The position numbers were made by a program, and so were the translations under genes. 63,066 bases of DNA, taken from Myxococcales bacterium. GTDB lineage: Bacteria; Myxococcota; Polyangia; Polyangiales; Polyangiaceae. Every line of letters starts with the position of its first letter. The first letter of the stretch is position 1. Positions 35,613 to 44,900 of this stretch are shown in pieces. Where the stretch lies: NCBI GenBank assembly GCA_003151595.1, contig PLXW01000152.1, positions 1 through 63,066 on the forward strand, read 5' to 3'. Below the pieces are notes generated by a model. It did not search any database and had not been told where the DNA came from. It saw only the letters and a list, made by a program, of their open reading frames with translations.

Positions 35613-36093
35613 TTCGCGCTCTCGTCTTCCGTGTCGTCGTCCTCGCCCTCCCACAGGTGACCCACTTTTTTTTGAGCACGAGCAACGCTGCAGCCTCGGC
35701 GAGCGCCTTCTCCTTCCGAGCGAGCTCCCGCTCGAGACTGCGGATACGCTTGGTCGTCGCGACCGAAGCCTTGGCATCTTCGCCGAGCGCGAGACGCCAC
35801 TGCTCCACCTCGGCAAGCAGGAGACCCTCGCTCTCGAGCATCTTGGCGAGCTGGGCCCCATCTACCCTCGAGGCCTCTGCGAGCACGCGGATCTTCTCAT
35901 CGATCGTCCACGTCTTGGCTTGTCGCTTCTTGCTCGGCACCTCCGGAAGGCTACGAGCCTCACGAAGCCAGAGGGAGAGCGTCTGCTGCGAAACGCCCGT
36001 CTCCATCGCGAGCTGCCGAGCGCTCGTGGCGCTGGCGCCGGTGAGGCGTTCGAGCATCTTTTGTTTGTATGGAAGTGAGAACGGCTTGGTCAC
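35609..36093 (-). CDS. IS3-family transposase, OrfA (needs one-base shift)
   Basis: OrfA-type DNA-binding protein: FSLPYKQKMLERLTGASATS, an HTH (ARQLAMETGVSQQTLSLWL) and a leucine-zipper stretch before ALAEAAALLVLKKK. The family's usual ending is KKKV..LW..EDDDT; that ending (GHLWEGEDDDTEDESAK, then stop) is in the neighbouring frame. The switch point is a run of eight T at 35666-35673 (eight A in the mRNA). In frame this reads AAA AAA AAG, a canonical A-AAA-AAG slippery site, so a -1 ribosomal shift would restore the normal end. Nine A would do the same, so a sequencing or real one-base deletion is equally possible. Start GTG at 36093. Confidence 0.75.
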
Positions 36094-36158
36094 CCGGCGA
36101 TCGCTGTTCTGCCCCACTCGATGATTTTTGAGAGAGGCGACAACTACCCTGACGCTGG

Positions 36159-36418
36159 GGGCCGGGTGCTTGGTTGACGGATCCAATTGCTGACAAACCA
36201 CGATCCCGCGTCGGGTGCCACGCAATCCGGGTGCTTGGCTGACGCAGACCGGTCGTTGGCGTCAGAGTCCGACGAGGGAGCGACGCGGACCAGGCGCGCC
36301 GCGTCGCTGTCCGAGTCGGACGTTGTCGCGGACTTCTCAGACGATGGGCTCAATCCGGCAGATACCTCCGCGCTTCAGCACGTACCCGACGAGCAGCGGG
36401 CCGTAGTGCACCTCCCAT
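36159..36418. other. Gap with a 17-bp direct repeat
   Basis: CCGGGTGCTTGGTTGAC at 36162-36178 recurs as CCGGGTGCTTGGCTGAC at 36227-36243. No gene is supported. It lies downstream of the kinase gene at the IS3 border. Confidence 0.4.
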
Positions 36419-37554
36419 TCATCGTCGTCCGTTTGGCGGAGCCCGAGAGACTGCGCTCGCAGCCATCCAAGTCATCTTCTGCGCGTCGTCGTCCCACACG
36501 CGCATCTGCCCGGGGCTCTCCGATCCGCGCTCGGTCCGTTCTCGCTGCGATCCATGCGGGAAGACGATCTCCTCCCAGGCGGGCGCTGACTCGGGCGGGA
36601 ACAGCTCCGCGAGCAGTCCGGCGACCGCGTTCGCGCTGCAGCCGCCGGCCCCCTCGACGAACGCGTCGAGCTCTCGCGCCAGCTCGTTGGCGCTCGCGAA
36701 GCGGGTCATCGGATCCGGATCCAGCGCGCGACGGAGCACCGCTGCGAGCGCGGGTGGGTAGTCGGGCACGAGCGTCGTCGGATCCGGCACATCGGCCGCG
36801 AGCACGCGTCGCACCGTCGCGACGTCGCTGTCCTCGCGGAACAGGCGCCGCCCCACCGTGATCTCCCAGAGTGTGATGCCGAGAGAGAAGATGTCCGATC
36901 GCCGGTCGACGGGCTTCCCTGCGACCTGCTCGGGGGACAAGTACGCCAGCTTCCCCTTCACGACGCCGATGGCGGTGCCGCCGATGCGATCGCGCGCCTT
37001 CGCGAGCCCGAAGTCGATCACCTTCGGCTCGCCCGATACGCAGAGGAAGATGTTGCTCGGGTTCACGTCTCGATGCACGACCAGCGCCGGCGAACCTGTT
37101 TCGTCGCGCAGCTCGTGCGCGTGGTGCAGGGCGTCGGCGACGCGCGCACCGATCCACGCCGCGAGCGCGAACGGGAGCTTCTGGCGGCGCGCCTCCGCCG
37201 CCGCGCACGTCTCCTGGAGCGTGCGACCGCGCAGGAGCTCCATCGCCAGGTAGTGGCGCCCGGCATGGTGCCCGAGCCCGTAGATGCCACGATGTTCGGA
37301 TGTGAGAGGCGCGAAGCGATCCGCGCCTCGTCGATGAACATGGCCACGAACCCCGGCTCGCGGGCGAGCTCGGGGCGGATCACCTTGAGCGCGACGAGCC
37401 TGTCAGGCTGGAGGCGCAGCCGAGCCGCGAGCACGTCGGCCATTCCGCCTCGGCCGATCGGCGCGACCACGTCGTAGTCGCCGAGCGCAAGGGGCGCGGA
37501 GGTCGCTGGGCTGGTCACGACGCTCGATGGTACCCCGTTCGGTACGGGAGCCAT
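36419..37554 (-). pseudogene. Cytoplasmic Ser/Thr kinase, frameshifted
   Basis: A Hanks kinase of about 378 residues split over two frames. The first holds the glycine loop (PIGRGGMADVLAARL), the ALKVI lysine and ARIASRLSHPNIV; the second begins LAMELLRGRTLQ and holds HRDVNPSN, DFG, SPE and DIFSLGITLWE. One missing C in the run at 37287-37288 explains the break: with it, the junction reads NIVGIYGLGHHAGRHYLAMEL. In HRDVNPSN the usual lysine is Asn, as in many myxobacterial kinases with HRDVSPxN. No membrane segment. The start at 37554 lies 20 bases after the acyltransferase stop, so it is the last gene of a KstR-box-controlled operon. It could be functional if the indel is an assembly error. 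Confidence 0.8.
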
Positions 37555-37573
37555 CGGTTCTGCCACGGTCGCG

Positions 37574-38500
37574 CTACTCCGCGGCCTCGTCCGCCGTCCC
37601 TCGGTCCTCATCCCGCAACTGATCGAGAAGCTGCTGCATCGCCGCGCGCACTTTCGCGTCGTACGCCACCACGCGCTCGGTCGTCGGCTCTTCCCCTGGC
37701 TCGTCGAAGCCGCCGTCGGGAATCACCGCCGGCCCTATCCGGTAACGCAAGCGCGTCGGCGGCGGGATGTGAGGCCACGGCCCGATCGTGAGCCCCCACG
37801 GAAACGAGAGCGAGATGGGGAAAATGTTCGCGCGAAAGAGCTTCGGAAAACGGAGCAAGCGCGCGAGCGGCGCCCCGTCGGTGAGCACGCGCAACGTCTC
37901 GTGCGCCCCCGCGTTGGCCACGGGCACGATCGGCACGCGCGCCTTCAGCGCGAGACGCGCGTAGCCCATTCGACCCGCGAACTTCACCTTGTAGCGCTCG
38001 CGGTAAGGGCGCCAGACGTCGACGTCCCCGCCCGGCATGACCAGAAGATCGCGCCGCCACTCTTTGAGAACGCGCATCCCCAGATCGGGCTGCGCACGCA
38101 GCACGCCGGCCCGCGCGAAGACCCGTCCGACCGCCTGGATCGAGAACACGAGCTCGTGCGCCATCACGTGAAGCGGGCGCTTCATCCCAAAGTGCGTGTG
38201 CCAGGCGAAGCCCAGCCCCCAGGCGTCGGGGATCGATGTCCCCCCGGAGTGATTGGACACCACCATCACCGGCGGGGGAGGCACGTTCTCCCAGCCGACG
38301 ACGTTCACGCGGAAGTACCGGTTCTTCTCCCCGAAGAGGAGCTTCATCCTCTCGATGACGCTCCCCACGTAGTCGGCATCGAAGTCGCTCGGATTGAGAC
38401 CCAGGCGCTCCTCGTTGTTGTGCGCCTCCATCCAGCGGACGACCTTCCCCTCGTGGGGTCTCGGCTTCGGCGAAGAGATCGGAGACTCCACGGCGGTCAC
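37574..38500 (-). CDS. Lysophospholipid acyltransferase family protein
   Basis: A 308-residue PlsC-type acyltransferase. The acyl-acceptor motif is MVVSNHSGGTSIPDAW (His of the HX4D box, with a longer spacing to Asp than the classic box, as in a subgroup with NHSGG), followed by the PGGD block (LLVMPGGDVDVW) and a conserved VPIVPVANAGAHET. It probably transfers acyl groups to lysolipids or other acceptors at the inner membrane face. The GTG start at 38500 overlaps the stop of the serine-hydrolase gene (GTGA). It is middle gene of a three-gene minus-strand operon behind a KstR-like box. Confidence 0.85.
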   Translation of the reverse strand: MTAVESPISSPKPRPHEGKVVRWMEAHNNEERLGLNPSDFDADYVGSVIERMKLLFGEKNRYFRVNVVGWENVPPPPVMVVSNHSGGTSIPDAWGLGFAWHTHFGMKRPLHVMAHELVFSIQAVGRVFARAGVLRAQPDLGMRVLKEWRRDLLVMPGGDVDVWRPYRERYKVKFAGRMGYARLALKARVPIVPVANAGAHETLRVLTDGAPLARLLRFPKLFRANIFPISLSFPWGLTIGPWPHIPPPTRLRYRIGPAVIPDGGFDEPGEEPTTERVVAYDAKVRAAMQQLLDQLRDEDRGTADEAAE

Positions 38501-39696
38501 GACGCCCTCTTCGATCGCGCCTCGGCGCACTTGGCGACGACGCCGCCCATTCTCACCATGCGCATGTCGCCGAAGGGCGTTCCGGCGACGCGGTTGAGGG
38601 TCATGGCCAGGGAGAGGTTTCGATCGGGATCGGCCCACGCCCCGGATCCGCCGTACCCGAAGTGACCAAACGCGTGCGGCAGAATTCCGCGGCTCGTTCC
38701 GACGAGGTGGTAGCCGAGACGCCAGCGCATCGGAAAGCCGACGACGGCATCGAGCCTCCGGCTCTGCACCTGCGTGGCGCGGTGAAGCGTCGCCTCGGAG
38801 ATGAACCTCTTCCCCTCGAGCACCCCTCCCCCGGCGAGCATCGCGTACATGCGAGCGAGCGAACGCGCGGTGAAGACGCCGTTCATCGCCGGGACTTCGG
38901 CCCCGAGCATCCCCTCCGAGAAGAACGTCTCGCGACAACCACGCGGCAGCAGCGCTTCTTTGGCCACCGTGGGATCGAGCCCGAGCACCTTGCAGACCAC
39001 GAGCAGGGCCCACCCGGCCACGCGCGTCCAGATCGTCGGGGGCTTGAACGTCGGCTTGATGAGCGCGGCCAGTCGCCCGCGCGCTTCGTCGGGAGCGCCC
39101 AGGAATACGCCGTCGAGCGCGAGCGGCTCGATGAGGAGCGTCTGCATCGCCTCCTTGAGGCTCGTCTTCGTGACCCTGCGAATCAGCTCGCCGACCAGCC
39201 ACCCGTACGTGATGCCGTGATAGCCGGGCTTCCCGGGCTCGCAGGTCGGAGTCGCCGCCGCGAGCACGTTCGTCATGTAGTCCCAGTCGAGCATCCGATC
39301 GGCGTGATCGATGAGACTGCGAATGGGGTAGAGCCCGGCCTGGTGGCTGAGGATCTGCCGCACGGTGATGGAGCCTTTGCCCCCCTGCGCGAACTCGGGC
39401 CAGTACTTGGCGACGGGGTCGTCGTAGTCGAGGAGACCGCGGTCGACGAGGGCATGGACCATCGTGGCCATCACCCCTTTGGTCGTGGAGAACGACAGGA
39501 CGACGGTGTCCGATTCCCAATCGACGCTCGGACTCCGCGACCCCGCCCAGATGTCCACGACGCGCTCGCCGCGGTGGTAGACGCACACCGCAGCTCCCCC
39601 TGCGCCGGCCGCGCGGAGCTGCTTCTCGAGCAGCGCCGCGACGGGGAGGAAGTCCTTCTGTACGAAGCCTTGAATCACGGTCTGCATGGAGTGCAC
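38497..39696 (-). CDS. Beta-lactamase-fold serine esterase
   Basis: A 399-residue serine hydrolase without signal peptide. SxxK is STTK (Ser70, Lys73); YHG in PGYHGITYGW takes the YxN place; FGHFGYGGSGAW supplies the third box. This resembles EstB/LipE-type cytoplasmic esterases rather than true beta-lactamases. GTG at 39696 or ATG at 39687. A KstR-like palindrome lies 30 bases upstream at 39726-39739, so this gene and the two behind it (acyltransferase, kinase) should be under the same control as the steroid genes. A role in ester (sterol or acyl ester) hydrolysis is plausible but inferred. Confidence 0.85.
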   Translation of the reverse strand: MHSMQTVIQGFVQKDFLPVAALLEKQLRAAGAGGAAVCVYHRGERVVDIWAGSRSPSVDWESDTVVLSFSTTKGVMATMVHALVDRGLLDYDDPVAKYWPEFAQGGKGSITVRQILSHQAGLYPIRSLIDHADRMLDWDYMTNVLAAATPTCEPGKPGYHGITYGWLVGELIRRVTKTSLKEAMQTLLIEPLALDGVFLGAPDEARGRLAALIKPTFKPPTIWTRVAGWALLVVCKVLGLDPTVAKEALLPRGCRETFFSEGMLGAEVPAMNGVFTARSLARMYAMLAGGGVLEGKRFISEATLHRATQVQSRRLDAVVGFPMRWRLGYHLVGTSRGILPHAFGHFGYGGSGAWADPDRNLSLAMTLNRVAGTPFGDMRMVRMGGVVAKCAEARSKRAS

Positions 39697-39725
39697 GCGC
39701 GGAGCGTAGCGCGCGGTCTTGAAAA

Positions 39726-39739
39726 TGAAACGTGTTCTA
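39726..39739. promoter_or_regulatory. KstR-like operator 1
   Basis: TGAAACGTGTTCTA fits TnnAACnnGTTnnA, the form I recall for the mycobacterial KstR box. It overlaps the fadL stop codon and lies just upstream of the esterase start. Confidence 0.65.
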
Positions 39740-41161
39740 CTCGAACTTGTAGTTGAGTCCGACGCCGAAGAGATCCGCCGTCGACGTGTACCTTCCCCCG
39801 TTCACCGGCTCGAAGCTCGGGTTGCCGGCGATCGGGTTGATCCGAGGGATCTTCGCCGTGCTGGGATCGACGTACGTCGTCGAGGCAAAGACGTGCGCGT
39901 ACACGGCGTCGAACCTCCAGTGCGACGCCACGTACAGACTCGCGCCGACCGTTGGCGTCCACTTGTCGAAATCGAGCGAGCTGATGGACACGTAGTCCGT
40001 CGGCACCGCGCTGGTGTCGTGGCTGATGCCGGCGCGTACGTCGAACGGGTAGTCGCCGGCCTGGTTGTGGTACTCCGCGCCGAGCCGGTAGGAGCTCGAG
40101 TCCTGGAAGCCTCGCGGGAAGGCGATGTTCGGGATCGGAACGTTCGACGGCAAGGCGCCGCCGCCGACGTTCTGAAGACTGATGTTCTTGATGGTGACGT
40201 CGATCGATTGCTGCGACGCCCAGAACTCCCGCACGTAGGCCGCCTCGATCCGTAGACCGCGCACGGGGCGCACCTCGATGCCGCCGCGGAAGATGGCCGG
40301 CAGGACGAAATGGATGTGCGCGTCCGTTCCGTTCTGCGACGCCCCCTCGAAGATGGCGGCCGACGGGAGGTGCATCTGGAGCTGCGCGGGCGCGTCCACC
40401 ACCATCGGCCCCTGGCCGCTGATGCCGAAGCGGATCGCTTCGACGGGGACGAGCGTGATTCCGGCGTTTGCCGTCGGCGCGAATATGGGCCCGGCGCTGA
40501 GCTTCGCCGCCGCGTCATACTGCGGATCTTCCGGCGGTCCGAGGAGCCGATTCGGTGGGCTGGCGTTGAACGTCACCGTCGTCTGAAAGCTCCCTGCGAG
40601 CGCGAGGAACCCGGCGCCGATCCGGAGCTGCGGGATCGGCTTCCACGCGAGCCAGAGGCCGGGGACGGCCATGAGCGATCCGGCGAAGGACCCCATCGCG
40701 TAGCGCGCGGGAGACGGCTGTCCGTTCACCGCGTCGGGGAAGCCCGTCAGCGCCACGTACGGTGCGAGGACGCCGGCGGCCAGTGTCCACTCCTTCTTCG
40801 CGCCGAAGGCATACGACCCGGCGATCGTCGGCAGCGGGAGGAACGGCGCGCTCCCGTGCACCGTCGGCGAGGTCGGCTTCTGGAGCGTGCCGTCGGGGTT
40901 CTGGATCAGAAGCTGGCGCGTGTAGTCGACCGAGAAGTCGAGATACGCGAAGTCGACAAGGACGGATGAGCCGGCATCGGCGAGGCCCGCGGGGTTGTAC
41001 CAGACGGCGCCGAGGTCATCGGCGCCGGCCACGAACGCTCCGCCGCGCCCCATCGGGCGAACCCCGCGATCGGTGAAGTACAGCCCGCTGGCTCGCACCA
41101 CCGACGGCGCTCCGCCGAGCGCAAGAAAACACCACGCTGCGGCGAGACGCTTCAGCTTCAC
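39737..41161 (-). CDS. fadL: FadL-family outer-membrane transporter
   Basis: A 474-residue outer-membrane beta-barrel of the FadL/TodX/OMPP1 family, which takes up hydrophobic compounds by lateral diffusion. A signal peptide ends SVVRA|SGLYF. The mature N-terminus SGLYFTDRGVRPMGRGGAFVAGADDLGAVWYNPAGLA is the family hallmark (hatch with NPAGLA). The rest alternates polar/hydrophobic strands and ends GVGLNYKFE. The GTG at 41161 is chosen because the signal peptide starts there and an AAGGTG site precedes it. It is divergent from a TetR gene with a KstR-like box in between; the natural role would be uptake of sterol or fatty-acid-like substrates. Confidence 0.9.
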   Translation of the reverse strand: MKLKRLAAAWCFLALGGAPSVVRASGLYFTDRGVRPMGRGGAFVAGADDLGAVWYNPAGLADAGSSVLVDFAYLDFSVDYTRQLLIQNPDGTLQKPTSPTVHGSAPFLPLPTIAGSYAFGAKKEWTLAAGVLAPYVALTGFPDAVNGQPSPARYAMGSFAGSLMAVPGLWLAWKPIPQLRIGAGFLALAGSFQTTVTFNASPPNRLLGPPEDPQYDAAAKLSAGPIFAPTANAGITLVPVEAIRFGISGQGPMVVDAPAQLQMHLPSAAIFEGASQNGTDAHIHFVLPAIFRGGIEVRPVRGLRIEAAYVREFWASQQSIDVTIKNISLQNVGGGALPSNVPIPNIAFPRGFQDSSSYRLGAEYHNQAGDYPFDVRAGISHDTSAVPTDYVSISSLDFDKWTPTVGASLYVASHWRFDAVYAHVFASTTYVDPSTAKIPRINPIAGNPSFEPVNGGRYTSTADLFGVGLNYKFE

Positions 41162-41217
41162 TGGACACCTTCTGACACGAGCGCGGGCCACGTCTCGTGA
41201 CTCAGCGACGTCTCATA

Positions 41218-41231
41218 TGAAACGTGTTCTA
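41218..41231. promoter_or_regulatory. KstR-like operator 2
   Basis: TGAAACGTGTTCTA, identical to operator 1, in the divergent fadL/TetR promoter region, 57 bases before the fadL GTG and 66 before the TetR ATG. Confidence 0.7.
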
Positions 41232-41296
41232 CCAATCTCGTTGACAGATGTCATTGACACATGACAAGGAAAAGCACGCTCGGAGAGGGGACCGGC

Positions 41297-41968
41297 ATGA
41301 AGGCATCGGAGCAGCTCGCGGCGATCGCACCCGATACCGGCGCCACGGAGACCGTGCGCGACCGGCAGCGCCTGGAGACGCGTCGTCGCGTGCGCGAATG
41401 CGCGCTCGCGGTGTTCCGTCGCGACGGCCTCGCCGCGGCGCGAATCGACGAGATCGTGCGCGTCGCAGGCGTGAGCCGCGGCAGCTTCTACTTTCATTTT
41501 CCAACGAAGGAAGACATCGTCCTCGAGCTCCTCAGCGAAGCCGAGAACCGGATCGCCGCGGCCATCGCCGAGCTCCCCGCCTCGACGCGGATCGAACAGG
41601 TGCTCGCGACCACGTGCGAGAAGATCGCCGAGGAGTGGGAGCTGGAGCCCCGCCTCTTTCAGGACGTCGGCGCGGTCGCCGTCCGCCGCGCGGCCGCATC
41701 GCTGCGTGAAGGGGAGCGCGACCCCGTCAGCCAGGCGCTGGCGGACGGCTTCCGACGCGCCGTGGCGCGCAAGGAGCTGAGCACGTTCCTTCCGGCCGAA
41801 GTCCTCGCGGACTTCTTCCTCGTCAACGCGCTCGCCGCAACTCTCTCGTGGTGCGCGCACCCCAAGACTCCTCTTCGCATCGTGCTGTCGGCCGTCATCG
41901 GGATCTTCCTGGACGGCGCGCGCGCTCACGGGCGCGCGCATGGCCCTCGTCGCAACAAACGAGCTTGA
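41297..41968 (+). CDS. TetR-family transcriptional regulator
   Basis: A 223-residue TetR repressor. The DNA-binding part RRRVRECALAVFRRDGLAAARIDEIVRVAGVSRGSFYFHFPTKEDIV is canonical (HTH VAGVSRGSFYFHF). The ligand domain (about 80-210) is helical and of unknown specificity. The ATG at 41297 follows GGAGAGGGGA; a longer frame starts at 41261. It is divergent from fadL and heads a plus-strand block with the large lipoprotein, START protein, aldehyde dehydrogenase and ferredoxin. It is less similar to KstR than the second TetR of the locus, so which of the two binds the palindromes is open. Confidence 0.88.
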   Translation: MKASEQLAAIAPDTGATETVRDRQRLETRRRVRECALAVFRRDGLAAARIDEIVRVAGVSRGSFYFHFPTKEDIVLELLSEAENRIAAAIAELPASTRIEQVLATTCEKIAEEWELEPRLFQDVGAVAVRRAAASLREGERDPVSQALADGFRRAVARKELSTFLPAEVLADFFLVNALAATLSWCAHPKTPLRIVLSAVIGIFLDGARAHGRAHGPRRNKRA

Positions 41969-41999
41969 TTCTCACACCCTCGCTAGTCGGAGTGCCGTG

Positions 42000-44900
42000 A
42001 TGGGAATGTCGTCGAAGATCACGTGGGGAGCGCGCAGCGCGCTGGGAGCGGCGACCGTTCTCGGTTTCGCTGCGTGCGCGCCTGACTTCTCGACGGCGCG
42101 CGCTGCAGCGCCCACCACCGCGCTCGGGCGCACGCTCTACAGCGTCGTCTGTGATCGCGTGGGCGCGCAGTCACTCCCGACGGACGTCACCGGCGGATCG
42201 TTCCGCTCCATCTGTCACCCCGATGCCGCGACAGGCGCCTATGGCACGAAGGTCGACATCTCCCAGCTCCCTCCGCTTCAGAACCCGGCGTACACCGCCA
42301 GCGGTGAGCTGATCCCGCTGGCGCAGCAGGAAACGAATCGCGCCTACGAGATCGCGCGGATCGAAGCGCTGGGGCGCGATCGCGAGAGTCTCGTCACCTC
42401 GCTCGACGCCGCGCTTCCGGTCGCCAGCATTCCCGTTCTGCCGGCAACCACGCCCGCCCCATGCGACGCGCCCTCTTCGGCGTCGACCGCGTCGACCGCA
42501 TCGACCGCGTCTTCCGCGTCGACGGGGTCGACCGTCCCCTTCCAGGGCGAGCTCGGCGCCACCATGGGTCGCCTGCTCGATCTCTACGACGACGCGTCCG
42601 AAACCCTGCCCAGCGTGACGCGCGCCGTGGGCCGAACGCTCGACGACATCAAGGCCGACCCGGAGGGGCGTGCAGCGCTCGCGCGTCTGGACGCGCGCGA
42701 GGGATACCGCCCTCTCCCCATCGCGCTCGGAACCGTCCGCCCCATCCTCTCCTATCCGCGGCTCGTCGAGCTGACCCGCTCGGTCGTGGCTCCGCTCCTC
42801 TCGCAGCCCGGGCAAACGGAGGGGCCCGCGGCTCTCGCGTACGACGACCTGATGAGCGCGAGTTACGAGGAGCTCCGTTCGCCCAGCGATCCCGCGCCTG
42901 CCCTCGCGCTCACCACGACGAGCGATCCGCTGCTTCCGGGGCGCGCCGTCCTCTCGCGTCCGCGCACGTCGCTCGAAGCGACGCGCAGCATTCTGTCGTT
43001 CGTAAGCCCCGACTTCGCGACCGGGACGCCGGACTTCCTCGTTCAAAGGGACTCTCGAGGATATGCCGCGGTGCCGCTCGTGAACGGCGCGGTCCCCTCA
43101 CCTTTCATCGATCAGACGGGGCCGGCAGGCGCGCCCGACTTGCTGCCGGACGTGGACGCGCTCGGTCAGTTCATCACCTCGAACGGCGTCCCGCCCCCCT
43201 CTCCATTCTTCGCGCCCGGCGATCCGGACGGCCCACGCGACACGCTTGGTCGCGCGCTCGGCTCCGCGAGCGGCGGCGCGCTCGAATATGGCTACGTCGA
43301 CGCCTACCAGACGGCGCTCGCGGCGCTGGCGCGGAGCAGCCAGACGTTCTTCGCGCCCGACGTCGTCGCGACGAAGGAAACGGCGATGAATGCGCTCGCC
43401 GCGCTCCCGGTGCTCGCCGGCACGCGTGACGTCCTCCCGACGTCCGCGAAGGTCTATCCGCCGGATCCGTTCGCGGTACATAACTGGAACGTAGGTCACG
43501 CCAGCGCTCCTCCGCCCGCCGGGCTCGGCACCACGCCGGTGACGCTCTCCTACCGCGCGTTTCATCCCGAGACGTCTCCGCTGGTCGATCTCGTCTACGC
43601 GCTCGGTCAGGTGGCCGCGACGCCCGAGATGGACGATCTCCTCGCTCTCGCGCAGCAGCTCTTCGCCAGCCAGCCGAAGCAGCTCGCGAGCTTGATGGGG
43701 CTCGTCCTCGAGATCCGCGCGATCGCCGCCAAGCACCCCGAGGCCACGCTTCCCAACAACGACACGCTCTGGGACGACGTCTTCGTGAAGCTGGCGCCCG
43801 TCGCGCACGAGCCGGGGCTCCTCGAAGACATCCTCCGCGCGTTCGCCGATCCGGCCACGCTCCCGATGGAGCAGGTCCTCGAGACGTTCCTCACGATGAG
43901 AGACGACATCTCGTACGACACGAACAATCTCAATGGGCCTTCGATCGATCTCACCACGGGTATCGCGCCGCCGGACTTCACGTCGCCGGTCGATCGCACG
44001 CAGCCCGACGTCGGAAGCAATCGCAGCGAGATGCAGAAGTTCCTCTCGCTCCTCCACGACACGAACGGGCTCTCGATCTGCACGAAGGACGGCGCCATCG
44101 TGCACATCACGGGGCTGCAGAGCGTCCTCCCCATTCCCATCCCGGTCTCGTTCAACTACCCGGCGGACACCTCCGACGCGACGTCGCCGAACCTGATCTC
44201 CGCGGCCATGTGCGGAGTCTTCGGATCCTCCGCGCCTGCGCACCTCGATCGCTGCGCGGTGTTCGGCTACCAGAACGTGATGTCGCTCCTGCTCGACGTC
44301 TTGCTCGGCAAAGCGCTCCTGCAGGTCAACGACCCGTGTCTCAACACGCTCATGAACTCCTCGCTGGTGAAAGGCCTGGGGGATGGCTCGCAATACGGAG
44401 GCGCCAACAAGTTCCTTCAGGCCATCTCCGGCGTGGACGGCTTCTCGCTCCAGCCGGACCTGCGCGGCTTCGCGCGCCTTCTCTATTTCGAGACGCCCTC
44501 TCCCGGCCTCCCCTCGGACCCGAACGGCGCCACGACGAACCTGCTCACGAGCAACTTCCTCAAGGACACGATCGATCCCATCCCCTCGATGGTCTGCGAT
44601 CCGACGCCGTTCACGACGTCGACCGGCCTCGTGTACCCGTTGCGGACGTGCAGCTCCGTGAACGACGTCCTCCGCGCGCGTGATCCGAACGCGCTCTTCC
44701 CGGTCGACCAGCTGGGCTTCGTCCCCTCTCTGCAGCCGCTGGCGAAGGCGTTCGACAAGCACAATCAGCCGCTCCTCTTCGCCGATCTGTTCGACGTGCT
44801 GCATCTTCACTGGGGATCGAGCGCGCAGCCCGGCACCGTCTGCGACCCGACGCTTCCACGCTCGAACGCGCGCTGGTGCTCGCAGGACGGCCTCGTGACC

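Larger units (their letters stand above)
34563..36158 (-). mobile_element. IS3-family insertion sequence
   Basis: An element of about 1.6 kb with two overlapping genes. Imperfect terminal inverted repeats: AGCGTCAAGGCAGTTGTCGC at 34565-34584 against the reverse complement of 36137-36156, differing at two positions. The left end starts TGAGCG, as expected for IS3 ends; the right outermost bases do not match, so the exact boundary is uncertain. I found no clean target duplication. It sits beside the 44-bp repeat and the frameshifted kinase gene. Confidence 0.8.
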
